A stretch of 64,000 nt of DNA from Piliocolobus tephrosceles (GCF_002776525.5 NC_045452.1:26704737-26768736), one strand, 5' to 3'. Positions 21,867 through 33,900 are shown, counted from the stretch's first letter. Notes: generated by a model not told the origin, from the sequence alone. Numbers and translations are program-made.

Positions 21867-22438
21867 TTTTATGTTTCATCATAGCCATCCTAGTAGGTGT
21901 CAAGTGTAGTTCATTATAGCTTTGTTTCACATTTCACTGATGCCTAATGCTGTTGAGCATCTTTTCATGTACTTATCGGCCCTTTGTTTACCTTCTTTGG
22001 AGAAATGTATATTCACTAGATCCTTTGCCTATGTTTTGTTTGAACTGTCTTTTCATTGTTGTAAAGATTTGTTGATATATGCTAGATCCAAAGCCCTTAT
22101 CAGATGTATGGTTTGCCAGTGTTTTCTTCCATCCTATGTGTTGTCTTTACACCTTTTGATGGTATCTTCTGAAGCATAAAAGTTACATTTTGATGAAGTT
22201 CAGTTTATCTATTTTTTTCTTTTGTCACTTGTGCTTTTGGTGTTTTATCTAAGAAATCATTGCCAAATCCAAGGCCGTGACAATTCATACCTATGTTTTC
22301 TTCCAAGAGTTTTACCATTTAGCTGTTAGATTTGGGTCTTTGATAACGTTTTGAGTAGATTTTTCTGTGTTGTGACGTGAGGTCCGATTTGCTTCTTTGC
22401 ATGTTGTAAAAACACCATTTTTTGAAAAGACTTTAACT

Positions 22439-22741
22439 GGCCAGGCAGGGTGGCTGACGCCTGTACTCCCAGCACTTTGGTAGCTGAGGCGGGTCGATCA
22501 CCTGAGGTCAGGAGTTCGAGACCAGCCTGACCAACATGGCGAAACCCTGTCTCTACTAATAACATAAAAAAAATTGCTGGCATGGTGGTAGGCTCCTGTA
22601 ATCCCAGCTACTGGACGGGCTGAGACAGGAGAATCACTTGAATCTGGGAGGCGGAGGTTACAGTGAGCTGAGATTATGCCATTGCACTCCAGCTTGGGTG
22701 ACAAGAGCAAAACTCCATCTCCAAAAAAAGAAAAGAAAATA
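22439..22741 (+). mobile_element. Alu in L1
   Basis: Plus-strand Alu, 'ggccaggcagggtggctgac' to 'ctccaaaaaaag'. Confidence 0.9.
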
Positions 22742-23259
22742 CTTTTCTTTTCCCCCATTCAGTTGTCTTGGTACCTTGTTAAAAAGCAATAAACATGAGG
22801 GTTTATTGGCCATAAACATGAGAGTTTATTTCTGGGCACTCTAATTCTTGTCTGTTGGTCTGTATGTTTATCTTTATGCCAGCACCACACAATCTTGATT
22901 ACTGTAGCTTTGTAGTAAGTTTTGAAATTGGGAAGTGTGAGCCCTCCAACTTTTTTTTCAAGATTGTTTTGGCTGTTCTGTATCTCTTTAATTTCCGTAT
23001 TCATTTTAGTATCAGCTTGTTCATTTCTGTAAAAGGCAGCTGGGATTTCAATAGGGCTTGTGCTGTGAGTGTAGCCCAATTTTGAGGGTATTGCCATCTT
23101 AATAGTAGTCTTCTAATCCATGAACATGGGATGTCTTTCTCTTTATTTAGGTATTTTAACTTTTTTTCAATGGTATTTTATAGTTTTCACTGTACCAGTT
23201 TTTTGAACTTTTTTGTTATTATTTTTTTTTTAATTTGTGATGCTATTGTCAATGTAATT

Positions 23260-23566
23260 TTTTTTTTTTTTTTTTTTTTGAGGCAGGGTCTTGCCCTGTT
23301 GCCTAGGCTGGAGTGCAGTGGTCTCGGCTCACTACAACCTCTGCCTTCTGGGTTCAAGTGATTCTCCTACCTCAGCCTCCCGAGTAGCTGGGACTACAGG
23401 TGTAGTCACCTGTAGCCACCACACCCAGCTAATTTTGTATTTTTAGTAGAGATGGGGTTTCACCATCTTGGCCAGGCTGGTCTCAAACTCCTGACCTCTG
23501 GTGATCTGCCTGCATCGGCCTCCCAAAATGCTGGGATTACAGACGTGAGCCACCACTCCTGGCCAT
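23260..23566 (-). mobile_element. Alu in L1
   Basis: Antisense Alu with a T-run. The target 'tgtcaatgtaatttttt' / 'catcaatgtaattttt' repeats on both sides. A short internal repeat 'gtgtagtcacctgtagccac' disturbs the mid-element text. Confidence 0.88.
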
Positions 23567-23708
23567 CAATGTAATTTTTAATCTATCTTTTTGTTACTGA
23601 TTGCTGGTTTCTAGAAATACATTTTTAAAATATATTGATCTTGTGTCCTGCAACCCTACTGAACTTGTTTTTTTGTTGTTGTTGTTGTTTTGTTTGTTTT
23701 TGTTGTTG

Positions 23709-24001
23709 TTTTTTTTTTTGAGACGGAGTCTCGCTCTGTGGCCCGGGCTGGAGTGCAGTGGCCGGATCTCAGCTCACTGAAAGCTCCGCCTCCCGGGTTT
23801 ACGCCATTCTCCTGCCTCAGCTTCCCGGGTAGCTGGGACTACAGGCGCCCGCCACCTCGCCCAGCTAGATTTTTGTATTTTTTAGTAGAGACGGGGTTTC
23901 ACTGTGTTAGCCAGGATGGTCTCGATTTCCTGACCTCGTGATCCGCCCGTCTCGGCCTCCCAAAGTGCTGGGATTACAGGCTTAAGCCACCGCGCGTGGC
24001 C
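23709..24001 (-). mobile_element. AluY in L1
   Basis: Antisense AluY ending 'aagccaccgcgcgtggcc'. The flanks duplicate CTGAACTTGTTT. Confidence 0.92.
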
Positions 24002-24222
24002 CTGAACTTGTTTATTAGTTCTAATGTTCTTTTGTGTGTGGATTTTTTAGAATTTTCTATATCCAGGATCATGTCATCTACAAGTAGAGATGGCTTTACT
24101 TCTTCCTTTTCAACCTAATTCCTGTTATTGCCTAATTATGCCTGACTGTAACCTCCAATATGAATAAAAATGATGACAGCAGACATCCTTGTCTTATTCC
24201 TGATCTTAAGGATCAGCAGTTA

Positions 24223-24361
24223 AGCTGGGCTGAGCAGCATGTACCTATAATCCCAGCTATTTGGGAGACTGAGGTGGAAAGATTGATTGAGGCTGTGAGT
24301 TCAAGACTAGCATGGGCAGCATAGCAAGACTCTGTGTCTATTAAAAACAACAACAAAAAAA
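24223..24361 (+). mobile_element. Free left Alu monomer-like (FLAM) or partial Alu in L1
   Basis: Plus-strand single monomer, 'ctgggctgagcagcatgtac' to an A-rich tail with CAA repeats. It is highly diverged. Confidence 0.75.
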
Positions 24362-24450
24362 GAATCAACAGTTAGTCCGTCACTACTAAGTATAATGTTA
24401 GCCGTGTGCTTTTCATAGATGCCCTTTATCAAGTTAAGAAACATATTTTG

Positions 24451-24755
24451 GCTGGGCGCGGTGGCTCACACCTATAATCTCAGCACTTCAGGAGGCTGAG
24501 GTGGGCAGATCACAAGGTCAGGAGATTGAGACCATCCTGGCTAACACGGTGAAACCCCGTCTCTACTAAAAAATACAGAAAATTAGCCAGGCGTGGTGGC
24601 GGCGCCTGTAGTCCCAGCTACTCGGGAGGCTGAGGCAGGAGAATGGCGTCAACCCAGGGAGCAGAGCTTGCAGTGAGCAGAGATGGTGCCACTGCACTCC
24701 AGCCTGGGGGACAGAGCGAGACTCCGCCTCAAAAAGAAAAAAGAAAAAAAAGAAA
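24451..24755 (+). mobile_element. AluY-like in L1
   Basis: Plus-strand Alu, 'ggctgggcgcggtggctcac' to a mixed A/G tail. The flank 'aagaaacat' repeats on both sides. Confidence 0.9.
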
Positions 24756-24779
24756 CATCTTTCTTTTCTTTTCTTTTTA

Positions 24780-25008
24780 GTTTTTATTTATTTGTTTATT
24801 TATTTTGAGATAGAGTCTCCCTCTGTGGCCTAGGCTGGAGTGCAGTGGTGCAATTATAGATCAGTGCAACCTCAAACTCCTGGGCTGCAGTGATCCTCCT
24901 GTCTCAGTTTCCCGAGTAGCTAGTACTATAGGTATATACCACCACACCTGGTTAATTTTTAAATTTGTTTTGTAGAGACAGGGTCTCATTATGTTGCCCA
25001 GGCTGGGA
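24780..25008 (-). mobile_element. AluJ-like, partial
   Basis: Antisense, old Alu, 'tttgagatagagtctccctc' to 'atgttgcccaggctgg'; its left-monomer end is missing. Confidence 0.8.
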
Positions 25009-25492
25009 ACATCATTTCTGTTTCTAGTTTGTTGAGTGGTTTGTTTGTTTGTTCATGTAAAGCTGTTAGGTTTTGTCAAATGCTTTTCATCGCCGTTGAG
25101 ATAATCACATGGCTTTTGTCCTTTATAGTATTGATATGGTGTATTATATTGATTGATTTTTATATGTTGAATAAACCTTGTATTCCTCGGATGAATAATT
25201 TGTGTTCATGGTGTATAATCTTTTTCATGTATTACTGGATTTGCTTTGCTTGTATTTTGTTGAGGATTTTGTATTTATAAGAGATATTAGTTTGTCATTT
25301 TCTTGTCTTACGATATCTTTGGTTTTGGTGATAGTAGCCTCAGAATGAGTTGGGAAGTGTTTCCTCCGCTTCTATTTTTTGGAAGAATTTGCACTGTATT
25401 AGAGTTAATTTGTTAAACATTTGACAGAATTCACCACTGAAGCCATCTGATCTTAGGCTTTACTTTGTGGGAAGTTTTAAAATTACTAATGT

Positions 25493-25794
25493 GGCCGGGC
25501 GCAGTGGCTCAAGCCTGTAATCCCAGCACTTTGGGAGGCCGAGGCGGGCGGATCACGAGGTCAGGAGATCAAGACCATCCTGGCTAACACGGTGAAACCC
25601 CGTCTCTACTAAAAAATACAAAAAACTAGCTGGGCGAGGTGGCGGGCGCCTGTAGTCCCAGCTACTCGGGAGGCTGAGGCAGGAGAATGGCGTGAACCCG
25701 GGAGGCAGAGCTTTCAGTGAGCTGAGATCCGGCCACTGCACTCCAGCCCGGGCCACAGAGCGAGACTCCGTCTCAAAAATAAAAAATAAAATTA
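25493..25794 (+). mobile_element. AluY, first of a tandem pair
   Basis: Plus-strand AluY inserted at AAAATTACTAATGT; its tail ends in AAAATAAAATTACT, a partial copy of that duplication. The second AluY follows directly. Confidence 0.92.
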
Positions 25795-25795
25795 C

Positions 25796-26090
25796 TGGCC
25801 GGGCGCGGTGGCTCAAGCCTGTAATCCCAGCACTTTGGGAGGCCGAGACGGGCGGATCACGAGGTCAGGAGATCGAGACCATCCTGGCTAACACGGTGAA
25901 ACCCCGTCTCTACTAAAAAATACAAAAAAACTAGCCGGGCGAGGTGGCGGGCGCCTGTAGTCCCAGCTACTGGGGAGGCTGAGGCAGGAGAATGGTGTAA
26001 ACCCAGGAGGTGGAGCTTGCAGTGAGCTGAGATCCGGCCACTGCACTCCAGCCTGGGTGACAGAGCAAGACTCTGTCTCAAAAAAAAAAA
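25796..26090 (+). mobile_element. AluY, second of a tandem pair
   Basis: Plus-strand AluY whose right flank restores ATTACTAATGT. It therefore landed inside the target-site duplication of the preceding AluY. Confidence 0.92.
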
Positions 26091-26730
26091 AAAATTACTA
26101 ATGTAACCTCTTTGCTTGTTGTATTTATTCATATTTTATATTTCTTCTTGAGTCAATTTTGATAGTTTTGTGTCTTTCTAGGAATTTGTTCGTTTCCTCT
26201 AGGTTTTCTAATTAGTTGGCATGTAATTGTTCATAGTACTTCTTCATAATCCTTCTGTTTGTATAATGTCACTAGTAATGTTTCCTCTTTCCTTCCTGAT
26301 TTTAGTAATTTGAATCTTCACCCTTTTTTTTCTTGGTCAGTCTAGCTAAAAACTTGTCAATTTGTTGATCTTTTCAAGGAGCCAACTTTTGGTCTTGATG
26401 ATGTTCTCTATTATTTTCCTATTTTCTATTTATTTCTACTCTAATCTTTACTATTTTCTTCCTTCTGCCTGTGTCAGATTTAGTTCATTTTCTTTTTCTA
26501 GTTTTTTAAGGTGGGATGTTTATTATTTTGGAATCTTTCTTTTTGCAATGTAAGCGTTTATGGCTATAAATTTCTCTCTTTAAGTCCCGCAATAGGTGTA
26601 TCTGTTAGTGTATTATTTCCACCATTTTAATCTTAAAATATTTTCTAATTTCTCTTGTAATTTTTTTCTTTGATTCATTGGTTTCTAGGAGTCTGTTGTT
26701 AAATTTTCACATATCTGTATTGATTTTTAG

Positions 26731-27032
26731 TTTTTTTTTTTTTTTTTTGAGATGGAGTCTCACTCTGTCGCCCAGGCTGGAGTGCAATGGTCGGATCTCA
26801 GCTCACTGCAAGCTCCGCCTCCCCGGTTTATGCCATTCTCCTACCTCAGCCTGCCGAGTAGCTGGGACTACAGGTGCCCGCCACCTCGCCCGGCTAGTTT
26901 TTTTTGTATTTTTTAGTAGAGACAGGGTTTCACCGTGTTAGCCAGGATGGTCTCGATCTCCTGACCTTGTGATCTGCCCGTCTCGGCCTCCCAAAGTGCT
27001 GGGATTACAGGCTTGAACCACCGTGCCCAGCC
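26731..27032 (-). mobile_element. AluY in L1
   Basis: Antisense AluY with target duplication GATTTTTAG on both sides. Confidence 0.92.
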
Positions 27033-27944
27033 CCGATTTTTAGTTTTATTTTATTATAATTAGATAACTTACTTTGTATGATTTGACTTTAGATTTATGG
27101 AGGCTTGTTGAGTGGTGTAACATGTGGTCTAGCCTGGAGAATATTCAATGCACACATGAGAAAAATGTACATTCTATTATTGTTGGGTGGAGTGCTCCAT
27201 AAATGTCAGTTAAGTCTACTTGGTTTTTAGTGTTTTTCAGTCTTCTATTTCTCTGTCAATTTCTGCCTAGTTGTTCTATTTATTATTGAAAGCAGGGAAT
27301 TGAAGTCTCCAGTATTATTTTAAAATTATTTATTTCTCCCTTCAATTCTGTCTGTTTTGGCTTCATATGTTTAGGGTCTGGATTGTTAGGTGCATAAATT
27401 TTTATGATTCTTACTTTCTTATGAATCCTTGCATGATGATAAAAAGGTCCTTCCTTGCCACTAGTAACAATTTCTGTGTTGAAGTCTATTTTGTCTGATA
27501 TTAATATAGCCATTACAGCTCTTTTTAGTTACTGTTTGCATAGTGTATCTTTGTATCTAGTTGAAAATAGGTTTACTTTCAACCTATTTGTGTCTTTGAA
27601 GCTAAAATGTGTCTCTTGCAGGTGGCATATAATTAGGTCATGTTTTTCCTCGTTCCACCTTCTTTATTATTTAATCCATTTACATTTAGTGTGATTTCTT
27701 ATAAGGCAGGAGTTACATCTGCTATTTTGCTATTTGTTTTCTATATGTCTTATGTCTTTTTTGTTCCTTTATGTCTTCATTAATACCTTCTTTTGTGTTA
27801 AATACATACTTTCTAGCATACCGTTTCAATTTTTTGTTTCTTTTGCTGTGTATATATTTAAAGTATTTTCTCAGTTGTTGCCTTAGGGATTAGAATTTAT
27901 ATCTTAATTTATAACAATCTAGTTCTAATTAAGAAGGATTGTGG

Positions 27945-28238
27945 AGCTGGGCATAGTGGCTCATGCCTGTAGTCCCAGCACTTTGGGAGGCTGAGGCGGG
28001 CGGATCACAAGGTCAAGAGATTGAGACCATCCTGGCCAACATGGTGAAACCCCATCTCTACTAAAAATACAAAAAAATTAGCTGGGCACGATGGCAGGCG
28101 CCTGTAGTCCCAGCTACTCAGGAGGCTGAGGCAGGAGAATCACTTGAACCCAGGAGGCGAAGGTTGCAGTGAGCCAAGATTGCACCACTGCACTCCAGTG
28201 TGGCAACAGAGTGAGACTCAGTCTCAAAAAAAAAAAAG
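27945..28238 (+). mobile_element. Alu
   Basis: Plus-strand Alu with target duplication AAGAAGGATTG on both sides, inserted at the 5' edge of the L1 remnant. Confidence 0.9.
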
Positions 28239-28834
28239 AAGGATTGGGGACTTGCACACTCTTCAGAGAATATAGCTTTTGGGTGTTGTCTTCCACCCCA
28301 CTCTAACACTCCTTCTTTGCCACTGGAAGAAACATGATCTGATGGTGATCTTAATATCAAGGAGGACCATGTGGCCCTTGTAGTTTTTGCTTATCTCCCA
28401 GAGCCAAGGTTTTAACTGAGCCAGGGCTCACTTTTGTTAGAAAAGAACTGATAAGTATCTGTCTTTCTAGTCTCTTTTTCCCTGTGTGTTTGAGATATGC
28501 TCTTCTTCGGCCTCCTGTACCATGTGGCCGTCTGGAGAGTATACTGTCCTTATCTTTGCGATTAGCCTCCAGGGTGGGACACTGGCCTCCCATAGGCTCT
28601 GGTTCTGAGCCATGTGTGCCAACCTGACTTGCCAGAACCTCTACCCCGTTAGAGTTTTGGGGACTGACCTCGCTAAGGATACCAAGCAGTTTCTCATTCC
28701 CCATCTACCTACAAAGAGAGGCAGCCCTGCACATATGAGACCACAGGATTCCAGTGCCTTGTTGCCATCTTTCACCTCACAGCACCTCCACCTTGTACCA
28801 AATCCTAACTCTAAATACAAGGCTGTGATCTGTA

Positions 28835-28837
<3 letters not shown>

Positions 28838-28868
<31 letters not shown>

Positions 28869-28975
28869 CAGGATCTCACTATGCTGCCGAGGCTCTTTCA
28901 AACTCATGGGGCCAAGTAATGTTCCTGCCTCAGCCTCCTGAGTAGCTGGGATTACAGGTGTGTGCCACACTGCTT
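28838..28975 (-). mobile_element. Alu monomer or partial AluJ
   Basis: Antisense, long T-run followed by 'agacaggatctcactatgct', ending 'acaggtgtgtgccacac'. Only one monomer is present. Confidence 0.8.
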
Positions 28976-28984
28976 GTCTTTTGA

Positions 28985-29170
28985 ACTCAGGTATAATAAG
29001 GACTTTGAAGTCAGATTTTATTTTGAACCCTGGCTCTAGCCAACCCTAGGCTGGGTGACTCCAGATACAATAATTTTCCTGAGCCTCAGTTTTGTCCTCT
29101 ATAAAAATGGGGGCACAGTGATGCAGTGAGTGGGCTTTAGTATTGCATGTGGTGCACAGTAGGTCCTCAG
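28985..29170 (+). repeat. MIR SINE
   Basis: The text 'gaaccctggctctagcc' and 'gagcctcagttttgtcctct' is MIR core in the plus orientation. Confidence 0.65.
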
Positions 29171-29469
29171 TACACAGTAGGCCCTCAGTACACAGTGGTC
29201 ACTGTGATCGTTCACATGTACTGCCCATTTCTGTGGGCATCCAGGACCTCCCTGGCTGACTCTGTGACTGAGAACTTTGCAGGTCAGTGATGCAAGCTGC
29301 AGCCATTCATCCCATTTCAAATATTAGAAGGGGAGATGTTACATTTAGAAGATGCATGACCATCTAAGAGAGTTGGGAAAAGCCTGGGTGCCCAACTGAG
29401 GCAGGCCTGCTCATCAGCATTCCCCGCTATCACTGTAATTTCAGGTTGCCATTCCTCCCTCCCACTTCC

Positions 29470-29510
29470 CTTCTCTTTCTTTTCTTTTCTCTTTTCTTTT
29501 TCTTCTCTTT

Positions 29511-29566
<56 letters not shown>

Positions 29567-29628
29567 TTTCTTTCTTTCTTTCTTTTTCTTTCTTTCTTTC
29601 TTTCTCTTTCTTTCTTTCTTTCATTTGT
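29470..29628. repeat. (TTTC)n microsatellite
   Basis: About 160 bp of TTTC units with a few interruptions (TTTTTC, TCTC). It is attached to the T-rich end of the next antisense Alu, so it probably grew from that Alu's poly-A tail. Confidence 0.95.
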
Positions 29629-29636
29629 TTGTTTGT

Positions 29637-29921
29637 CTTGAGACACAGTCTCACTCTGTCACCCACGTTGGACTGCAGTGGCACGATCTCAGCTCACTGC
29701 AACATCCACCTCCCTGGTTCAAGCAGTTCTCCTGCCCTAGCCTCCTGAGTAGCTGGGACTACAGTTGCGTGCCATCATACCTGGCTAATTTTTGTATTTT
29801 TGGTAGAGACGGGGTTTCACTATGTTGGCCAGGCTGGTCTCAAATTCCTGACCTCAGGTGATCAGCCACCTTGACCTCCCAAAGTGCTGGGATTATAGGA
29901 ATGAACCACTGCACCCAGTCC
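29637..29921 (-). mobile_element. Alu (AluS-type)
   Basis: Antisense Alu, 'ttgagacacagtctcactct' to 'gaaccactgcacccagtcc'. Confidence 0.88.
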
Positions 29922-30604
29922 CTACTGTTTTTAAAAAGTCAAAATTTCTCCTTATTTGTACATTCCTTGCATGCAAAACCAGAGAAAAAACATGCTCTGA
30001 ATTACTCTAAGCACATCTCCCGAGGGGAAGGGTACAAGCAAGAATGATGTGCTGAGAATCCCCGATGCCCTCCAGTGGGTGGACGACTGTCGGAAAGCCA
30101 GGTGGGGGTGATTGGCTGCAGAGCACGCTCTGCTGACCAGCGAACTGTGCTCTGCGCTCCAGGGTCCTCCTGCCCAGCATGCATCTTGGAACTTTAGTTC
30201 ATGGTGTGGGTTTAATGCAGTTTGTGCATCCTTGCTGAGACCTGACCCTGGCCTGCACACATTGAGATGCACGAGATGAACGTGGTATGATACGATTCAC
30301 CGCCGCCCTGGGCATCCCCGCCTAGCCAGGAAACAGCACATCTGCCAACCAGAGTCCCCTGGGGTCATTGTTATGCACAGCACTGACTCTGTCAGTCCAT
30401 TGAACAAGCTTGTTTCTGAGCCAGCAAGTAGGGGATGGGCAGGGGAGGAGAAACCCAAATTGTGGGTTGCTGCTCTATGGAGAGTAGTCATTTTATGCCG
30501 GGGCCTTGTTCTTCCACTAGCTGTGAGAGCCTCAGAGTAGATGTGGGTGCTCCTCAAATGCACGGACAGCGGAAAACACGCTTGGCTGGGAGCATGGCAA
30601 CTCT

Positions 30605-30690
30605 GGGCAAGTCTCTCCTCTTTGGAGACCTCATTTTTCTCATCTGCCTGAAGAGGTTGGGCTGGATAATCTCAGAGTCTCTTCCTGCTC
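30605..30690 (+). repeat. MIR SINE fragment
   Basis: The text 'ctgggcaagtctctcctctt' and 'ctcatttttctcatctgcct' is MIR core. Confidence 0.6.
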
Positions 30691-30699
30691 TGAGAGTCT

Positions 30700-31298
30700 T
30701 TTATTTTATTATTTATTTATTTGTTTTGAGATGGAGTCTTGCTCTGTCTCCCAGGCTGGAGTGCAGTGGCGCAGTCTCAGCTTGCTGCAACCTCCACCTC
30801 CCAGGTTCAAATGATTCTCTTGCCTCAGCATCCCAAGTAGCTGGGATTACAGGAGTGCACCACCATGCCTGGCTAATTTTTTTGAGACGGAGTCTTGCTC
30901 TGTCATCCAGGCTGTAGTGCGATGGCACGATCTTGGCTCACTGCAACCTCCACCTCCTGGGTTCAAGCAATTCTCCTGCCTCAGCCTCCTGAGTAGCTGG
31001 GATTACAGGCATGCACCACCATACCTGGCTAATTTTTGCATTTTTAGCAGAGATGGGGTTTCACCATGTTGGTCAGGCTGGTCTCAAACTCCTAACCTCG
31101 TGGTCTGCTGCATCGGCCTCCCAAAGTACTGGGACTACAGGCGTGAGCCACCGTGCCCGGCCTTAATTTTTGTATTTGTAGTAGAAACAGGGTTTCTCCA
31201 TAGTGCCCAGGCTGGTCTGGAATTCCTGACCTCAAGTGATCCACCCGCCCCAGCCTCCCAAAGTGCAGGATTATAGGCGTGAGCCACCATTCCCCGCC
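30700..31298 (-). mobile_element. Alu split by a second Alu in the same orientation
   Basis: The outer antisense Alu (30700-30881 and 31163-31298) is interrupted at 'ggctaattttt'. A complete antisense Alu (30882-31162) sits inside it, and TAATTTTT occurs on both sides of the inner element. Confidence 0.85.
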
Positions 31299-31490
31299 TG
31301 AGAGTCTACTTTTAAAGGACAGTGCAGAGACAAAGCAGTAGGCAAAGGGATCTTTTAGGAACTCGTTCTCCTCATAACTCTGCATTGTCCCGCCTGTTCA
31401 GCAGGACTCAGTGAGGCCCCCTCCCCAGGAACAGTAGCCAGCCAGGGCTTTGGAATCGATGGATGCAGGTCTCCAGCTGCGTGAACCCAG

Positions 31491-31642
31491 ATAAGTCACT
31501 ATAGCTCACTGGGCCCATTTGTTCAGCTGTGACATGGACCACCTGTGTGCGGCCTGGGAGGCTGCTCAGCCCCTGGCTTTGGGACGATTTTCGTCAGTGC
31601 TGTTGGCTTGTAGCTCAGCAAAGCCTGCACCTCCCTTGTCGT
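31491..31642. repeat. Local duplication, copy 1 (MIR-derived)
   Basis: This segment recurs at 33337-33467 with shared blocks such as TTTGTTCAGCTGTGAC and GATTTTCGTCAGTGC. Its left part resembles a MIR core, but the copies match each other beyond that core. Copy 1 has about 20 bp that copy 2 lacks. Confidence 0.75.
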
Positions 31643-31830
31643 TTAACATTTGCAGACCCTGGAGAGAGAGCGCCAGCATCTCTGCTTTCCATTTGAGAAA
31701 CTGAGCCCGGAGAGGATAAGGGAACTGGCCAGTGGTGATTTAGCTCCTAAGGGCAGGGAAGGCCAGGGCTTGGAAGGGCCTGTCTGGCTCCTTAAGGAGG
31801 CAGAGGGGAGGACAAGAGCCTTTAACTTTG
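31643..31830 (-). repeat. MIR-like fragment
   Basis: The text 'catttgagaaactgagcccg' and 'gaactggccagtggtgattt' is antisense MIR core-like. The open frame across it has no recognisable domain. Confidence 0.5.
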
Positions 31831-32934
31831 GCGCATCCTGGGAGAAAAGGACCTGCCTGCTGCATTCCTCCCTCCCCAGGGACACGGTCTCTGCGGGCTC
31901 CAGGACACCTTCTCCCTCGCAGAGTGGAAACCAAGATGGGAAACAGGCGGGGGGGCCAGGTCTGTATTCCTGCAGCAGCAGGACCTCCTGAAGCCCACAC
32001 CAGGCCCCACGGCACCTCGGGGAGCTGAGGATTGCTGCTCAGTGTCCCCAATGCGAAGCTTCAGCGAAAGTGAAGTCGCCGTGAAACCAAACCGTCCATC
32101 GAGATTAGGATATGCAGAAGCCTTATGGCTGTGGCCAGAGTTTTAATCGCCATTTAAGTGGATCAGCGGAATCTTCTGTAAATCTTGGAATAAAACTAAA
32201 GCACGCTCGATACCATGTTCACCTGAAAATCTTCTGACATAGAGACGTTCGCAGGGGGCCGTGGAGCCCAGCAGGAGGAGCGGAGATGGAAGCCCAGGCT
32301 GGGCTGGCCTCCCCGTGCCACCTCTCGGTTACGGGACCTTGAGCTGGTCACCTGGCCTCTTCCAGTGCCCTCCTCTGATCTCGAACTTGGGTTCATGAAA
32401 TGGTGGTGGAAATGAGGCAGACGATACACACGTGGAGGAAAGGCTTCACTCTCAGCCCTGTGGGTTTCAGTCGGGCCCTTTCCATCATGACCGAGTCTTC
32501 CGTTACCTGTTACCGCTTCACAGATTCTCAGGACTTAGCAGTTTCCAACAGCAACCACGTTACATGGTTCCTGGTGTTTGTGGAATTTGGGCAGAACTTG
32601 GCCAGGTGAGTTTGCCCGTGGGGTGTTGGCAGAGGGCACGTGGTGGTGTCCAGCTGGTGGCTGGCCAAGATCATCCAAGACATGCCTCATGATCCTGCTC
32701 TTCTGGCCTCAGTGGGGACTGTTGGCTGGAGCACGTGCCCGCAGTGTCCCCAGCGTGACGTTCCCAGGACAGCTGCGTTTCGTCCAGGGCAGCTCGGGGC
32801 TTCCAGCACAAAGGTACCCGAGATGACAGGTGGGAAGAGTCAGGCTCTTTAGGACAGGAGAGAAGGACCTGGCCCAGAAACGGAACCGTCGCTTCTGTCA
32901 GATTGTGTTGATGCACACAGAGCCCTGGGCACCT

Positions 32935-33230
32935 GTGACTGCTGTCAAAGTGGCTTAAAGCAACACATATTTATTTTCTTGCGATTCTGGAGGTCGCAAG
33001 TCCTGAAATCAGAATCTCGGCAGGGCTGCATTTTTTCTGGAGGCTTTGGGGGGTATCCGTTTGTCTTCCAGTTTCCAGAGGCACCTACGCTCCTTGGCTC
33101 CTGGCCCTCCCTTCCATCTTTTTCTTAGCACATCACTCTGGCCCAGCTTCCCTTGTTACATCCCCTCTCCCTTCTTCTCACAAGATCCTCTGCAAGGATC
33201 TTTGTGATCTTGTCGGGTATCTTAATCTGT
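32935..33230 (-). mobile_element. MLT1-like (MaLR) LTR fragment
   Basis: The text 'acacatatttattttcttgc' and 'gattctggaggtcgcaagtc', followed by a T/C-rich 'tcttctcacaagatcctctg', resembles an antisense MaLR LTR. Confidence 0.5.
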
Positions 33231-33336
33231 TCCGGTTGCTGTGACAAAGGACCATAAACGGACTGGCTTATAAACAACACAGATTTATTTCTTATAGAGC
33301 TGGAGGCTGGGAAGTCTATGTACCAACAGATTCGGG

Positions 33337-33467
33337 CAAGTAACTGTAGCTCGCTGGGCCCGTTTGTTCAGCTGTGACGTGGACCGCCTCTGTGTGGTCT
33401 GGTTGGAATGATTTTCGTCAGTGCCGTCGGCTCACCACTCAAGGAAGCCGGCACATCCCTTTTCGTA
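33337..33467. repeat. Local duplication, copy 2, inside a MaLR LTR
   Basis: Diverged copy of 31491-31642 embedded in LTR text: LTR sequence ends near 'ggctgggaagtct' and resumes near 'gaggatttggtgtag'. Orientation is the same as copy 1. Confidence 0.7.
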
Positions 33468-33583
33468 CTGAGGATTTGGTGTAGGATGAGGACCTGCTTG
33501 CTGGTTCATAGATGGTGCCTCCTAGCCACGTCCTCACGTGGAGAAAGGGGAAGCTCTCTGGGGTCGCTTTTAAAAGAGCACTA

Positions 33584-33900
33584 GGCTGGGCGCAGTGGCT
33601 CACGCCTGTAATCCGGCACTTTGGGAGGCGGAGGCAGGCGGATCACGAGGTCAGGAGATCGAGACCACCCTGGCTAACAAGATGAAACCCCGTCTCTACT
33701 AAAAATACAAAAAATTAGCCAGGCGTGGTGGCGGCGCCTGTAGTCCCAGCTCCTTGGGAGGCTGAGGCAGGAGAATGGCGTGAACCCAGGAGGCGGAGCT
33801 TGCAGTGAGCAGAGATTGCGCCATTGCACTCCAACCTGGGTGACAGAGCAAGACTCCATCTCAAAAAAAAAATTAAAATTAAAAAAATTAAAAAATAAGG
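33584..33900 (+). mobile_element. Alu (AluY-like)
   Basis: Plus-strand Alu with an (AATTAAAA)-type tail, flanked by an exact 8-bp duplication GAGCACTA (33576-33583 and 33901-33908). Confidence 0.92.

Larger units (their letters stand above)
21867..27944 (-). mobile_element. Old L1 (ORF2 remnant) in at least eight pieces
   Basis: Read on the minus strand this is one L1 running from about 27944 (5') to 21867 (3'), broken by Alu insertions. At 27513-27283 a minus frame gives an endonuclease-like stretch with 'AILISDKIDFNTE' and 'IIKIYAPNNPDPKH'. At 23097-22759 it gives the ORF2 C-terminal block with 'KKVGGLTLPNFKTYYKATV'. The text at 24005-24220 and 25030-25490 is the antisense of the reverse-transcriptase region, and 21890-22000 the antisense of the ORF2 end. 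Pieces: 21867-22438, 22742-23259, 23567-23708, 24002-24222, 24362-24450, 25010-25492, 26095-26730 and 27033-27944. It is inactive, and older than the Alus inside it. Confidence 0.8.

Noticed and set aside
22759..23097. Minus-strand 112-codon frame as a cellular gene
   Set aside because: It is the C-terminal part of an old L1 ORF2, truncated and surrounded by L1 text.
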